Positions 28,466-37,200 of a DNA stretch of 47,002 nucleotides are shown here, in pieces. The position numbers and the translations under genes are program-made. Location of the stretch: assembly GCA_947174335.1 (NCBI GenBank), contig CAMWIM010000011.1:1-47002 (forward strand). The letters run 5' to 3'. Numbering within the stretch: position 1 is the stretch's first letter; each line of letters starts with the position of its first letter. Below the pieces are notes generated by a model. That model was not told the DNA's origin. It searched no databases and worked only from the letters and a program-made list of their open reading frames with translations. This stretch comes from an uncultured Porphyromonadaceae bacterium (lineage in GTDB: Bacteria > Bacteroidota > Bacteroidia > Bacteroidales > Muribaculaceae).

Positions 28466-28836
28466 TCGAGAGCTCCTTTCCGCCAGGCATATACAAGACC
28501 AAGCACTAAAATTCCAAAGAATACTGCAATGCTGATGAGACCATCGCCACCGAGTTCACGGACACGTACACCCCAAGGAAAGAGGAAAACAGTCTCGACA
28601 TCAAACATTAGAAACAAGATTGCGAAAAGATAGTAACCTACGCTGAAACGGGTCATTGAACCTCCGCGGGTAGGGATACCACATTCATAGGCCTCGCCTT
28701 TCTGCGGATTGAAAGAACGTGGAGAAATCAATCCGGCAAGCCATAATGCGAGCGCTACAAGTGCCACACCGGTAAGGAGAGCAACCAAGGCGAGCAACGC
28801 ATTGTTTTGGATTCCAAAAATGTCTAATAAAAGCAT
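28456..28836 (-). CDS. nuoA: NADH-quinone oxidoreductase subunit A
   Basis: A 126-residue, three-helix subunit. The conserved loop YECGIPTRGG with the exposed Cys and the helix FDVETVFLFPW with Asp/Glu pair are diagnostic. It is the first gene of the nuo-atp cluster, with a leader of about 130 nt from the promoter at 28974-29005. Confidence 0.96.
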   Translation of the reverse strand: MLLLDIFGIQNNALLALVALLTGVALVALALWLAGLISPRSFNPQKGEAYECGIPTRGGSMTRFSVGYYLFAILFLMFDVETVFLFPWGVRVRELGGDGLISIAVFFGILVLGLVYAWRKGALEWK

Positions 28837-28871
28837 ATTGTAATAATATATCGGTTTTCAATGGTCTAAAG

Positions 28872-28900
28872 GGAAGCAAAAGCCATGCGCGTTCGCTTCC
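28872..28900 (-). promoter_or_regulatory. Hairpin in the nuoA leader
   Basis: GGAAGC pairs with GCTTCC (28872-28877 with 28895-28900), extendable by A/T and G-T pairs on the minus strand. No T-run follows, so it is not a terminator; it may stabilise the message or mark a regulatory leader. Nothing else is seen in the 289-bp gap 28837-29125 apart from the promoter and a terminator. Confidence 0.4.
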
Positions 28901-28973
28901 TACATCATTATTAATCAATCGTTTAAGTGGATATTTCGGTCAAAAGTACCCGAGACACCACACGAATTGTTTG

Positions 28974-29005
28974 CAAATATAAGCATTTTTTCATCAACTT
29001 TCAAC
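28974..29005 (-). promoter_or_regulatory. Promoter of the nuo-atp cluster
   Basis: The minus strand reads GTTG (29002-29005), 20 nt, TATATTTG (28974-28981). Transcription would start near 28967. It is the only strong promoter found for the 17-kb cluster. Confidence 0.8.
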
Positions 29006-29052
29006 AATTATTCGTTTAAATTTTGGCGTTCGGTCTGAATATTCTTTTTTAT

Positions 29053-29088
29053 AAAAAAAATCGCGACTGCCAAAATCGGCAATCGCGA
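29053..29088 (-). terminator. Terminator of the receptor-lipoprotein operon
   Basis: On the minus strand TCGCGATTGCC pairs with GGCAGTCGCGA (11 bp, one G-T) around six bases, followed by eight T. It lies 37 bp after the lipoprotein stop. Confidence 0.92.
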
Positions 29089-29125
29089 CTCTTATTATAC
29101 TATATTATATAATGTGTCTTTACTA

Positions 29126-30049
29126 TTATTCTCCCGTACTGAAGTTTTCAGGAATGTGATATCCGAGGTCGAGTCCTACATTATATTTTCCACCGACAGT
29201 GAAATCAAGGTAGTAGGGATATCTACCGGGAGCTATATTCTTCAAGCTCCATGCACCGCCGCCTGAGAAACTTGTAATCTCATAGTCAGAATTTACAAAC
29301 CAGCTGTCTCCTCTTAGTTCATAAACGGTCATCATATCTGAATTAATCGAAAAACCAGCAAAATTAACAGTTGCATCAGTAAACTCCAATTTAAGTGTCG
29401 AGGGGGGCATGCCGGCAGTATAAGAAGCATTATACATTATAATGCTGCCGCCAACTTTGTCACCATCTTTCACTGATTTGGGTTCGAACACGAGCTGATA
29501 GTAAGCCTTCTCATCTTCAAATGTTTTATCGGTATCGATTTCTGTTGATGAAGCTTTACCAAACAACAACAAAATATCTTGAACAGCTCTAACCTGATAC
29601 ATATCGTCTACTGTAAACGTAATATCCCAAGCAGGGTAGATTTCATAGCTGTTAGGATTAAGTTGACGTTCGATACTATAAACTTTCAAATCTGAAATCT
29701 TCACGTTTGAACCTTCAACATTCTCAACCTCGAGTTCGAAAGCACCGCTTGTTTCGTTAATTTTATAAGGGGCATCTATAACTCTGAAGCTAACTCTTGG
29801 CTGACCTTCCCAATAAAAAAGATCCATAACTGATAATGACACCTTTCCTTCGGTAACTGAAATTTCAAGTTTATAGTCAGCCCCACTACCATTAATAAAC
29901 TGAGCCTGATCTGAATATCTTTGAGTAACAGTAAAGTTGTGAGCAGAACCCAAAGAACGAGTAAGCTCGACTTTAGTATCAGAGCTACCAAGACAAGAGG
30001 TTGCAATAAATGCGATCACAAGAATCGCAAGATAGCTGATTTTTTTCAT
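29126..30049 (-). CDS. Unknown lipoprotein paired with a TonB-dependent receptor
   Basis: A 307-residue lipoprotein: signal MKKISYLAILVIAFIATSC with the acylated Cys at residue 19. The mature protein is beta-rich, with two similar-looking halves containing YKLEISVTEGKVSLSVMDL and LKLEFTDATVNFAGFSI, but I recognise no family. It begins 55 bp after the TonB-dependent receptor and ends at a strong terminator, so the two are very likely one operon. A surface lipoprotein that captures or hands over the receptor's ligand is a reasonable guess. It is not a SusD protein: no such helical repeats are seen and it is far too short. Confidence 0.8.
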   Translation of the reverse strand: MKKISYLAILVIAFIATSCLGSSDTKVELTRSLGSAHNFTVTQRYSDQAQFINGSGADYKLEISVTEGKVSLSVMDLFYWEGQPRVSFRVIDAPYKINETSGAFELEVENVEGSNVKISDLKVYSIERQLNPNSYEIYPAWDITFTVDDMYQVRAVQDILLLFGKASSTEIDTDKTFEDEKAYYQLVFEPKSVKDGDKVGGSIIMYNASYTAGMPPSTLKLEFTDATVNFAGFSINSDMMTVYELRGDSWFVNSDYEITSFSGGGAWSLKNIAPGRYPYYLDFTVGGKYNVGLDLGYHIPENFSTGE

Positions 30050-30104
30050 TTTGAAAAATTTTGATGTGTTTTTAAGTAAGTGAATTTATTTTATTTTTAT
30101 GTTT

Positions 30105-32351
30105 TTATATTGTATAGCGAAGTGTTCCGAATACTCTGGCTGGTTTACCTCGTTGTAAAAACGAGTTCCCGATCGACTTGAAATAGAACACATTGAATTT
30201 TGTATCGAGAATATTTTCGCCCGACAACTCAAACGAAAGGCCCAAAGGCAATTTCACGAGAGCCGAAGCATCGACAAGTGCATAAAAAGGTTGTTTCAAG
30301 TCATTAGCCTCGTTCCAATAGATTGAGCCTACCCCTCTCACACCGCATCTCAAGCTGAGCGATTTAAAGAAGTAGCTGTCGCCGAAGTCGAAATCATATT
30401 GTACCGAGCCATAAAATGTGTTTTGCGGAGCGTATGGCACTCTATTCCCACGATAGTCGTTCTCTCCGTCAATAAATTTTCTGAAGCGTGTATCGGTAAA
30501 TCCGTATGTTCCGGTCAACGACAAACCCTTTACAGGTTTCCAGAATGCCGTCAATTCAACGCCACAACTGCGGGTTCTACCTGCGTTTGTCATTACACGG
30601 CCTGTGGTTTGTCCGGGAGGGAACACTGTGAGTTGCTGGTCATAACAGTTAATATAGAACATCGTTGCCGAACCCAAAAAGTTACCCGAAGGCGACGTAT
30701 AACGCGCACCGAGTTCATAATTCAAGCTTTTTTCAGGGTCATATTTGACGATTTTCTCAACGTCGTATGCCGGTGCAATTCCAAACTGAGCCATCAACGA
30801 CTGCTGGAGCACATCAGAAAACATCTGAGTGTTAAAACCTCCGGCTTTGTAACCTTTCGTCACCGAGCCAAAGAAAGTTGCCGTTGACAATGAATATTCA
30901 ACCGACACTTTAGGCAAAAATTCAATAAACGAACGGTTTAACACTTCATTCTCATCAAATTTTACCGGAACGGTCTGCATCGGAATTGCCGGATTCATCA
31001 TCTTATTCCAGATAGTGAACGAAGTCTCAGTAAAATTATGATAGTCGAGAGATGTGTGCTCGTAATCAAGTCGCAAGTCAGCCGCCAAAGTGAAATTGCC
31101 GAGCGCAACCGAACTACGGTGATAAACCGCAAAGCCGTAGGTCGGCATCTTGAAGTCGCTGCCAAGCAACAGTTCGCGTTCATCAAACTTTATCTCTACC
31201 GGCATTCCGGGTCGGTTGGCATTATTCTCGATCAGCAACCTGATTCCGTCATCTTTAAAAGTAACCGGCGCACTCATATTGCCACGTTTATAAAACCCGA
31301 ACAATCCACAGAGCCAGTTGTAAATACCTTTGTTACCGCGAGCAATGAAATCTTCAGTAATCGCCCACTCGTGGCGACGCTGGGTCAACGTGAAATAGCT
31401 AATCGGCAAAAAGTCCTGATCGAGCGTCATATTATCATCGATATACTGAAAACTTGTGATCGACGACAAAGTCACACCGGGTAAAACATAATTCACTGTC
31501 AAGCCATCGCTTACACCTGTACGACGATAGAAACAGGTGTCGTTATAGCTGATTACACCGGTTTCAACCGATTCGTATGGATAGCCACCCTCACGGTTGA
31601 TATTAACCGATGCTGTATTGTCGAGTGACAGTTTGTCAGACGGACGCCAAACGGTTTTCCAACGAACCGAGCCATAGCGTTCATGATCGGTTCTTGAATT
31701 GTTATATGTATTCGTGTAGTAACCGTCGCTTTGACTGTATGACCCGCTGATTGACATCCCAAGTTTGTCAGATAACTTGTGATACAATCCAACCGAGAAA
31801 TTCATTGTGTTTGCCGAGCCATATTTAGCCATTGCCTTAACGCCCTGATATTTAATTGGTGACAACGTATAAATGCTCACCAAGCCCGCCAATGTATTGC
31901 GCCCGTAAAGCGTACTTTGAGGTCCGCGAAAAACCTCGATACGGTCAATATCAGGCAAGTCAAAATCATAGTTATCTTTATTCAGGAACGGGACATTGTC
32001 GACATTCAATCCGACAGCAGGCTGGTCAATTCGAGCACCGAGACCGCGAACATAAATCGATGATGTCATTCTCGAACCGTAATCAGGAATAAAGAAGTTG
32101 GGGACAAGCATTGCAGCTTCCTTGACATTTTCGATTCCAAGACGGTCAACCTGTTTGTTGTCAATCAAAGAAACCGAAGTTGCCGCTCTGTTAATCAGCC
32201 GCTGCTCCTTGATTGACGTTACAGCCACCTCATCAAGATTCATAATCGAATCACTCCACTGCACTTCATCCGACACGGAATCATGAGCCACTTCGGCGTG
32301 CGCTCCGAAAGCAGCAAGTAAAGTCATCAATATCAACCTGTTAAACTTCAT
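30105..32351 (-). CDS. TonB-dependent outer-membrane receptor
   Basis: A 748-residue receptor. The start at 32351 gives a proper signal peptide (MKFNRLILMTLLAAFGAHA); the frame continues to 32402, which would add 17 charged residues in front. After NLDEVAVTSIKEQRL, a TonB-box-like region, the plug domain shows YVRGLGARIDQPAVGLNVDNVPF and DRIEVFRGPQSTLYGRNTLAGLVSI (about residues 45-160). The rest is a 22-strand type barrel ending FGTLRYTI. There is no N-terminal carboxypeptidase-regulatory-like domain, unlike SusC. This type usually imports siderophores, haem, cobalamin or similar; the ligand is not predictable. Confidence 0.93.
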   Translation of the reverse strand: MKFNRLILMTLLAAFGAHAEVAHDSVSDEVQWSDSIMNLDEVAVTSIKEQRLINRAATSVSLIDNKQVDRLGIENVKEAAMLVPNFFIPDYGSRMTSSIYVRGLGARIDQPAVGLNVDNVPFLNKDNYDFDLPDIDRIEVFRGPQSTLYGRNTLAGLVSIYTLSPIKYQGVKAMAKYGSANTMNFSVGLYHKLSDKLGMSISGSYSQSDGYYTNTYNNSRTDHERYGSVRWKTVWRPSDKLSLDNTASVNINREGGYPYESVETGVISYNDTCFYRRTGVSDGLTVNYVLPGVTLSSITSFQYIDDNMTLDQDFLPISYFTLTQRRHEWAITEDFIARGNKGIYNWLCGLFGFYKRGNMSAPVTFKDDGIRLLIENNANRPGMPVEIKFDERELLLGSDFKMPTYGFAVYHRSSVALGNFTLAADLRLDYEHTSLDYHNFTETSFTIWNKMMNPAIPMQTVPVKFDENEVLNRSFIEFLPKVSVEYSLSTATFFGSVTKGYKAGGFNTQMFSDVLQQSLMAQFGIAPAYDVEKIVKYDPEKSLNYELGARYTSPSGNFLGSATMFYINCYDQQLTVFPPGQTTGRVMTNAGRTRSCGVELTAFWKPVKGLSLTGTYGFTDTRFRKFIDGENDYRGNRVPYAPQNTFYGSVQYDFDFGDSYFFKSLSLRCGVRGVGSIYWNEANDLKQPFYALVDASALVKLPLGLSFELSGENILDTKFNVFYFKSIGNSFLQRGKPARVFGTLRYTI

Positions 32352-32399
32352 AAGGTGGTGCAAAATGGATAATTTTCGTTTACAATACAAATGAAGTTG

Positions 32400-32431
32400 C
32401 AAAGTTACTTAATTCGACTTAAATAAGCAAC
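32400..32431 (-). promoter_or_regulatory. Promoter of the TonB-dependent receptor operon
   Basis: The minus strand reads GTTG, 20 nt, TAACTTTG. The predicted start is near 32393, giving a leader of about 42 nt. The spacing and -33 match the nuoA promoter. Confidence 0.8.
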
Positions 32432-32572
32432 ACTTCACACCTTAAATATTATGCAAAACGCAATAAAAAATCATAAATTAGCGTCACATTGTCAAAAAAA
32501 TCGTAAAAAGATGATAAATCCACCGTAAAATCAATTTTTATAACTATCTTTACACCGAAATTTAAATGACTT

Positions 32573-33133
32573 ATGGCAACTGAATATCCAAACGACGACA
32601 TTAAACTGACGGCTCGCCTGCGCGACGCCTCAACTTGTCGTGAGGCGTTCAATGAGGTCATAAGTCGCTATACCGAACCTCTTTATCGTCAAATCAGACG
32701 ATTGGTTCAAAGTCACGATGACACAAACGACATCCTCCAGAACACATTTTTAAAAGCTTGGACCTCCCTCGACGGGTTCAGAGGTGAAGCCCGTTTGTCA
32801 ACCTGGCTCTACAAAATCGCTCTTAACGAAAGCCTGACTCACATTGCCCGTGAGCGCAAACGTTCGGGAATTTCCATCGACGGTCCCGAAGCTTCAGTTA
32901 TCAACACAATTGAAGCTGACGAAAACGTCGATGGTGACCGACTTGCATTAGAACTTCGCAAGGCAGTCGCTCAACTCCCTGAAAAACAGCGCATAATTTT
33001 CAATATGAAATATTATGACGACATGAAATATGAGCAGATTTCCGAAATTCTCGGCACTTCGGTCGGGGCATTAAAATCATCTTATCATTTGGCAGTAAAA
33101 AAAATTGAGCAATATTTTGGCAATCTCGATTAA
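32573..33133 (+). CDS. ECF-type sigma-70 factor
   Basis: A 186-residue RNA polymerase sigma factor. Region 2 (about residues 22-90) includes RYTEPLYRQIRRLVQSHDDTNDILQNTFLKAW and TWLYKIALNES; region 4 (about 125-180) has LPEKQRIIFNMKYYDDMKYEQISEILGTSVGALKSSYHLAVKKIEQ, a helix-turn-helix. It directs polymerase to a specific promoter set. It is followed after 61 bp by a small membrane protein that is probably its anti-sigma. Upstream, TATCTTTA at 32545-32552 is a near -7 element. Confidence 0.94.
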   Translation: MATEYPNDDIKLTARLRDASTCREAFNEVISRYTEPLYRQIRRLVQSHDDTNDILQNTFLKAWTSLDGFRGEARLSTWLYKIALNESLTHIARERKRSGISIDGPEASVINTIEADENVDGDRLALELRKAVAQLPEKQRIIFNMKYYDDMKYEQISEILGTSVGALKSSYHLAVKKIEQYFGNLD

Positions 33134-33194
33134 ACCAAATGAAAATGTTATAGTCAAACATTTTAAAGCTTCATAAAACAATCTAACTTATTCA

Positions 33195-33611
33195 ATGAAT
33201 AACCCCAACGACATATTAACCAAAATAGGACGAAATGACGGAATGACCGTCCCCAAAGGTTACTTTGAGGACTTCATTTCGAGCATGCAGCAATCTCTCC
33301 CCGAAATTGAGCGGCAAAAGCCTGAAAAAGGCAACACCGTATGGTTAAAAATCAGACCTTACGTCTATTTGGCAGCCATGTTTGCAGGAATTTTCTGTAT
33401 GATGAAGATGTTCGACATGATCAAAGCATCTTCAACCGACCTCAACATCGACAACTACCCTGCCCTGACCGCTACTCTTGAAGATTCGGGGTGTGACTTT
33501 ATATATCAGGTTGACGACCGCGATATAATCGAAGACTTTTATAACTACGGTCTCTCGGTTGACGACATCGAAGACAACGATTCGCTAATCGAAGCTTCGT
33601 TCAAAGAATAA
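33195..33611 (+). CDS. Probable membrane anti-sigma protein
   Basis: A 138-residue protein with an N-terminal cytoplasmic part of about 52 residues, one membrane helix (about 53-70, YVYLAAMFAGIFCMM) and a C-terminal periplasmic part of about 65 residues, strongly acidic near its end (DDRDIIEDF, DDIEDND). I do not recognise a named domain, and a zinc-binding anti-sigma motif is absent. The position directly after the ECF sigma gene and the single-helix topology suggest an anti-sigma regulator; function is inferred from context. Confidence 0.7.
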   Translation: MNNPNDILTKIGRNDGMTVPKGYFEDFISSMQQSLPEIERQKPEKGNTVWLKIRPYVYLAAMFAGIFCMMKMFDMIKASSTDLNIDNYPALTATLEDSGCDFIYQVDDRDIIEDFYNYGLSVDDIEDNDSLIEASFKE

Positions 33612-33643
33612 TATTTTTCATTTCAATATATTATTTGGTTATT

Positions 33644-34123
33644 ATGAAAAAAACGATTTTTTTACTCACTCTATTTTTTCTGCTTGTACCGTTTGTTAAC
33701 ATTTCGGCACAAACAATTGACACTGACAGCATTGACCGCAGAGAAACATTCATGAAAGAGTTCCGCGATTACAAACATCGTTTTTTGACCAAAGAACTGT
33801 CTCTAACACGCGAGCAACGCGACAAGTTCTTCTCCCTTTACGACCAAATGGAAGACGAAACCACTACTCTCAATAATGAGACACGTCAGCTTGAACGCCG
33901 CATCGCCGACTCAAATGAAAAAATCACCGATCTCGAATATGAGAAGGCAACTGAAGCTCTGTTTGACCTGAAAATCAAAGAGGGCGAAATCGAAAAATCA
34001 TATTTAGATCGATTTGCCGAAATTCTCAAACCCGAGCAGCTCTTTAAGCTGAAGGGTGCCGAACGCAGTTTCACAAATGATCTTCTCCAACACAGCCGCA
34101 GGCTCCGAAACAATCGTCGATAA
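33644..34123 (+). CDS. Spy/CpxP-like periplasmic protein
   Basis: A 159-residue exported, almost entirely helical and highly charged protein. The ATG at 33644 gives a signal peptide ending NISA before QTIDTD; the upstream TTG at 33635 adds only three residues. The segment LSLTREQRDKFFSLYDQMEDE has the LTxxQ pattern of Spy/CpxP proteins, which sense or buffer envelope stress and bind unfolded proteins or metals; a second, LKPEQLFKLKGAERSF, follows near residue 130. It is 32 bp after the anti-sigma-like gene and is probably a target or third component of that system. Confidence 0.8.
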   Translation: MKKTIFLLTLFFLLVPFVNISAQTIDTDSIDRRETFMKEFRDYKHRFLTKELSLTREQRDKFFSLYDQMEDETTTLNNETRQLERRIADSNEKITDLEYEKATEALFDLKIKEGEIEKSYLDRFAEILKPEQLFKLKGAERSFTNDLLQHSRRLRNNRR

Positions 34124-34158
34124 AACATCGTTATAAAGATATGTCCAATATTGACCGG

Positions 34159-34196
34159 GGAGCTATGTCAAAAATTGGCATAGCTCCTTATTTTTT
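34159..34196 (+). terminator. Intrinsic terminator between Spy-like gene and A2M gene
   Basis: GGAGCTATG (34159-34167) pairs perfectly with CATAGCTCC (34179-34187), followed by TTATTTTTT. It lies only 20 bp before the next start codon at 34217. Confidence 0.85.
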
Positions 34197-34216
34197 CTAA
34201 TCAAAATCATCTAATC

Positions 34217-37200
34217 ATGAACACAGTCAGACTCTTCAAATTACTGACCTTATCTATTTGCTTATTACTCTCTCAAAGCATAAACGCCCAACGGTCTTCA
34301 ATCGTTGACTTCTCGGCACCTCAAACCGTTATGAAAGATTCAAGAAAGGATCTGTCAAAGGCAATCGACAATAACAATTCACCCGAGATAGTGGCTTCGC
34401 TCATCAATCTGACGTTGGCTAAATCTTTAATCGATACCGATTCGATTCAATCATCATTAGATTTGATTTCTGAAGTAGAAGCTCAAAAAAGCGATGATCC
34501 GGTTTTACAGTCTGTACTTGACATAATGAAAGCCGACATCTATTCATCGGTTTACAATCGCAACCGCTGGACATATAATTCACGCGAACTTCCCCTTAAG
34601 CCTTTGAATAAAGACCTTTTTCAGTGGTCAGGCAAACAATTTTGTCTTATGATTGACTCGCTGATAATCAAGTCTCTTTCAAACCACGAAAAACTTGCCT
34701 CAACTCCCCTGAACGACTGGAAAAAAGTCATATCAACCGCCAAAGGAAGTGAAAAAATATTTCCTACTCTTCTTGATTTTGTCGGATTTAAGGCAATTTC
34801 AATTTTAAAGGACAGAGCAAATGGTCAAATTGCAGCTCGCTGGCTCGCTCCGGCTAACGTTTTCACAGGGATGCCAACAAACTATCTTTTACCAACCGAC
34901 AGTCTTGTAATATCAACCTATCAAACTCTCCTGAAAGCTGACACAAAATATCCCGTTTCAGCCATTTACACCGACCTTGACCGTTTACGCTGGTCGGGTG
35001 GCAGTTTTTCTGATTCCGACACATATTTTAATGCGTTGATTGACTTGGCTGACTCTTATAAAAAAGAGCCGTCTTCAATTGTTCCGCTATTTTCTCTCGT
35101 CAATCAATCACGCTTAAACGTCGAACGTTCCAAACGACTCATATCTTTGTTTGAAAATTATAAATCACGTTTCGGTCAAACCACATACGATAAAGAAATA
35201 GCTCAGGCTATTAAGTTCTTGAAAGCCCCCGACTTGTCGTATTCGTTCCCTGAAAACGTGAAGAAAGACCGACCTTTCAACATCAAATTCAAAGCTCAAA
35301 ACTGCTCAAAAGTCGTTTTCAGCATCTATTCGGTTGACTCAAAAGGCAAACCCCTCGCTTTAACAAGCACTCACTCAATCAACTTTAGCAAAAAAACACC
35401 GTTTGCAGTCGATTCTCTCGTAATTGTTTCTATCCCTGCAAATGGCAACTATGCTATTTTCTCATCATTTGACGGTAAACCGGTTGATCTCAAGAGCTAC
35501 GCTCCACGCATCAAAGTGGGTTCAATCTTCCCTATGACTGTCGGTGTCAATCAGTCCACCGGACTTTATATGGCAGCTGACTTGGAGACAGGTAAACCAA
35601 TTGAAGATGTTACCGTTACCACTAAAAATCGAAATACCGTAATTGCTACAGGCAAAACCGGCAATAATGGTACTGTCCAATTAAAATCGGGCAATCGCGC
35701 TACTTTCAAAGACGGTGCCAATAACGAAATCGAGCTATATACATATTCTTTATATAACAACTACGAACGTAATTCAGTATTAGCCTCATTTACAACATCT
35801 CTCCCTGTCTATCATCCTGGAGACGAGTTGGAATGGGCATTAGTAGCAATTAAAACCGACAACAAATCGCGTCATCCATTGGCTAACGAGACTTTCACCG
35901 TATATTTTTATGACGCGAACAATACCTTGTTAGACTCTGTCACTGCGCAAACCGACCGATTTGGCAGAATTACCGACAAGTTCAACATTCCAACCGAAGG
36001 ACTCACAGGCAACTTCCGTCTACAAGCCTACCAACCAGCTCAGAAATCTTATATCGGAGGTGCAGCAGTAATGGTAAGCGACTATAAACTGCCGACTTTC
36101 GCCGTTAAAGTACAGTCAATCGATCGTGACACGCCATCTAAAGGCGACGTGTCCATCACCGGGTGCGCCAAGACATATTCCGGTTTCCCGATTACAAACG
36201 CCGAGGTTGTCGCTCGTCTGTCAGGTATGAGCTGGAGTTTCTGGCGTTCAAAATCCGACAACTTCTACTCGACTACGGTTCAAACCGATGATAAAGGCGA
36301 ATTTACCGTTGTATTCTCAAACAGCCTGCTCAGCCAAACACCTGAAAATTACAGCCTTTTCGCCACATCGTTCGATGTGACATCCTCTGCCGGGGAAACC
36401 CGCTCGACATCGTGCAATTTCTCGATCGGTAGGAAATATGGCATCAATCTTGCCGGGTCAAACATCTATGACATTTCATCCCCTGTAAACTTGGGTATTG
36501 AAGTGCAAGCCCCATCAGGCAACAAGGTATCTATTCCATTGACTGTCAAACTGTCCTCAAAAAATAAAGATATATTCTCCAAATCGTTGACTACCCCCTC
36601 AGCCACAATTGACCTGAGTACCGTCACCCCCGGAGAATACTCACTCACCATATCCCCTGTTGATACAACTCTCGCCGAGTCAGTCTCAACAAATGTCATT
36701 TTATATAATCCTGCTGTAAAGGCGATTAACATTGACCAAATGTTGTGGACTCCACAATCCTACATTTCTTTTGACAGAAACACAGGCGAAATCCTGCTCG
36801 CAACAAACCGCGACGAACTCACTGTCAACATGATAATCACATTGCCCGACTCGCTTTTGTCTCAACAATGGATTACACTCACAAAGGGCTTGAATCATAT
36901 TCCCGTATCACTTCCACAAGACATTTCGCGCGGCTCAATCAATCTTATTTCTGTAAATAATTTTGAGTCGGCTCAGCAATATATTCAGTTCACGACTCCT
37001 CCCGCACGCAAAAAACTCGACATCTCGATTGAAAGTTTCCGCGACAAAGTTCAACCGCTCGAAAACGAAAAGTGGACTTTCTCAACAAAATTTGATGGCG
37101 CGGCTCAGGAAACGGCATTACTGTTAAACATTTTCTCGGCGTCAATCAACGATATAAAAACCCACCGCATATTTACACTTCCGCCCTTCCGCCCGACCAT

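Noticed and set aside
29126..32351. SusC/SusD glycan-uptake pair
   Set aside because: The receptor lacks the SusC N-terminal domain and the lipoprotein is too short and not of SusD type.
32352..32402. Upstream start for the TonB-dependent receptor
   Set aside because: It adds a charged stretch before the signal peptide and would begin at or before the predicted transcription start.
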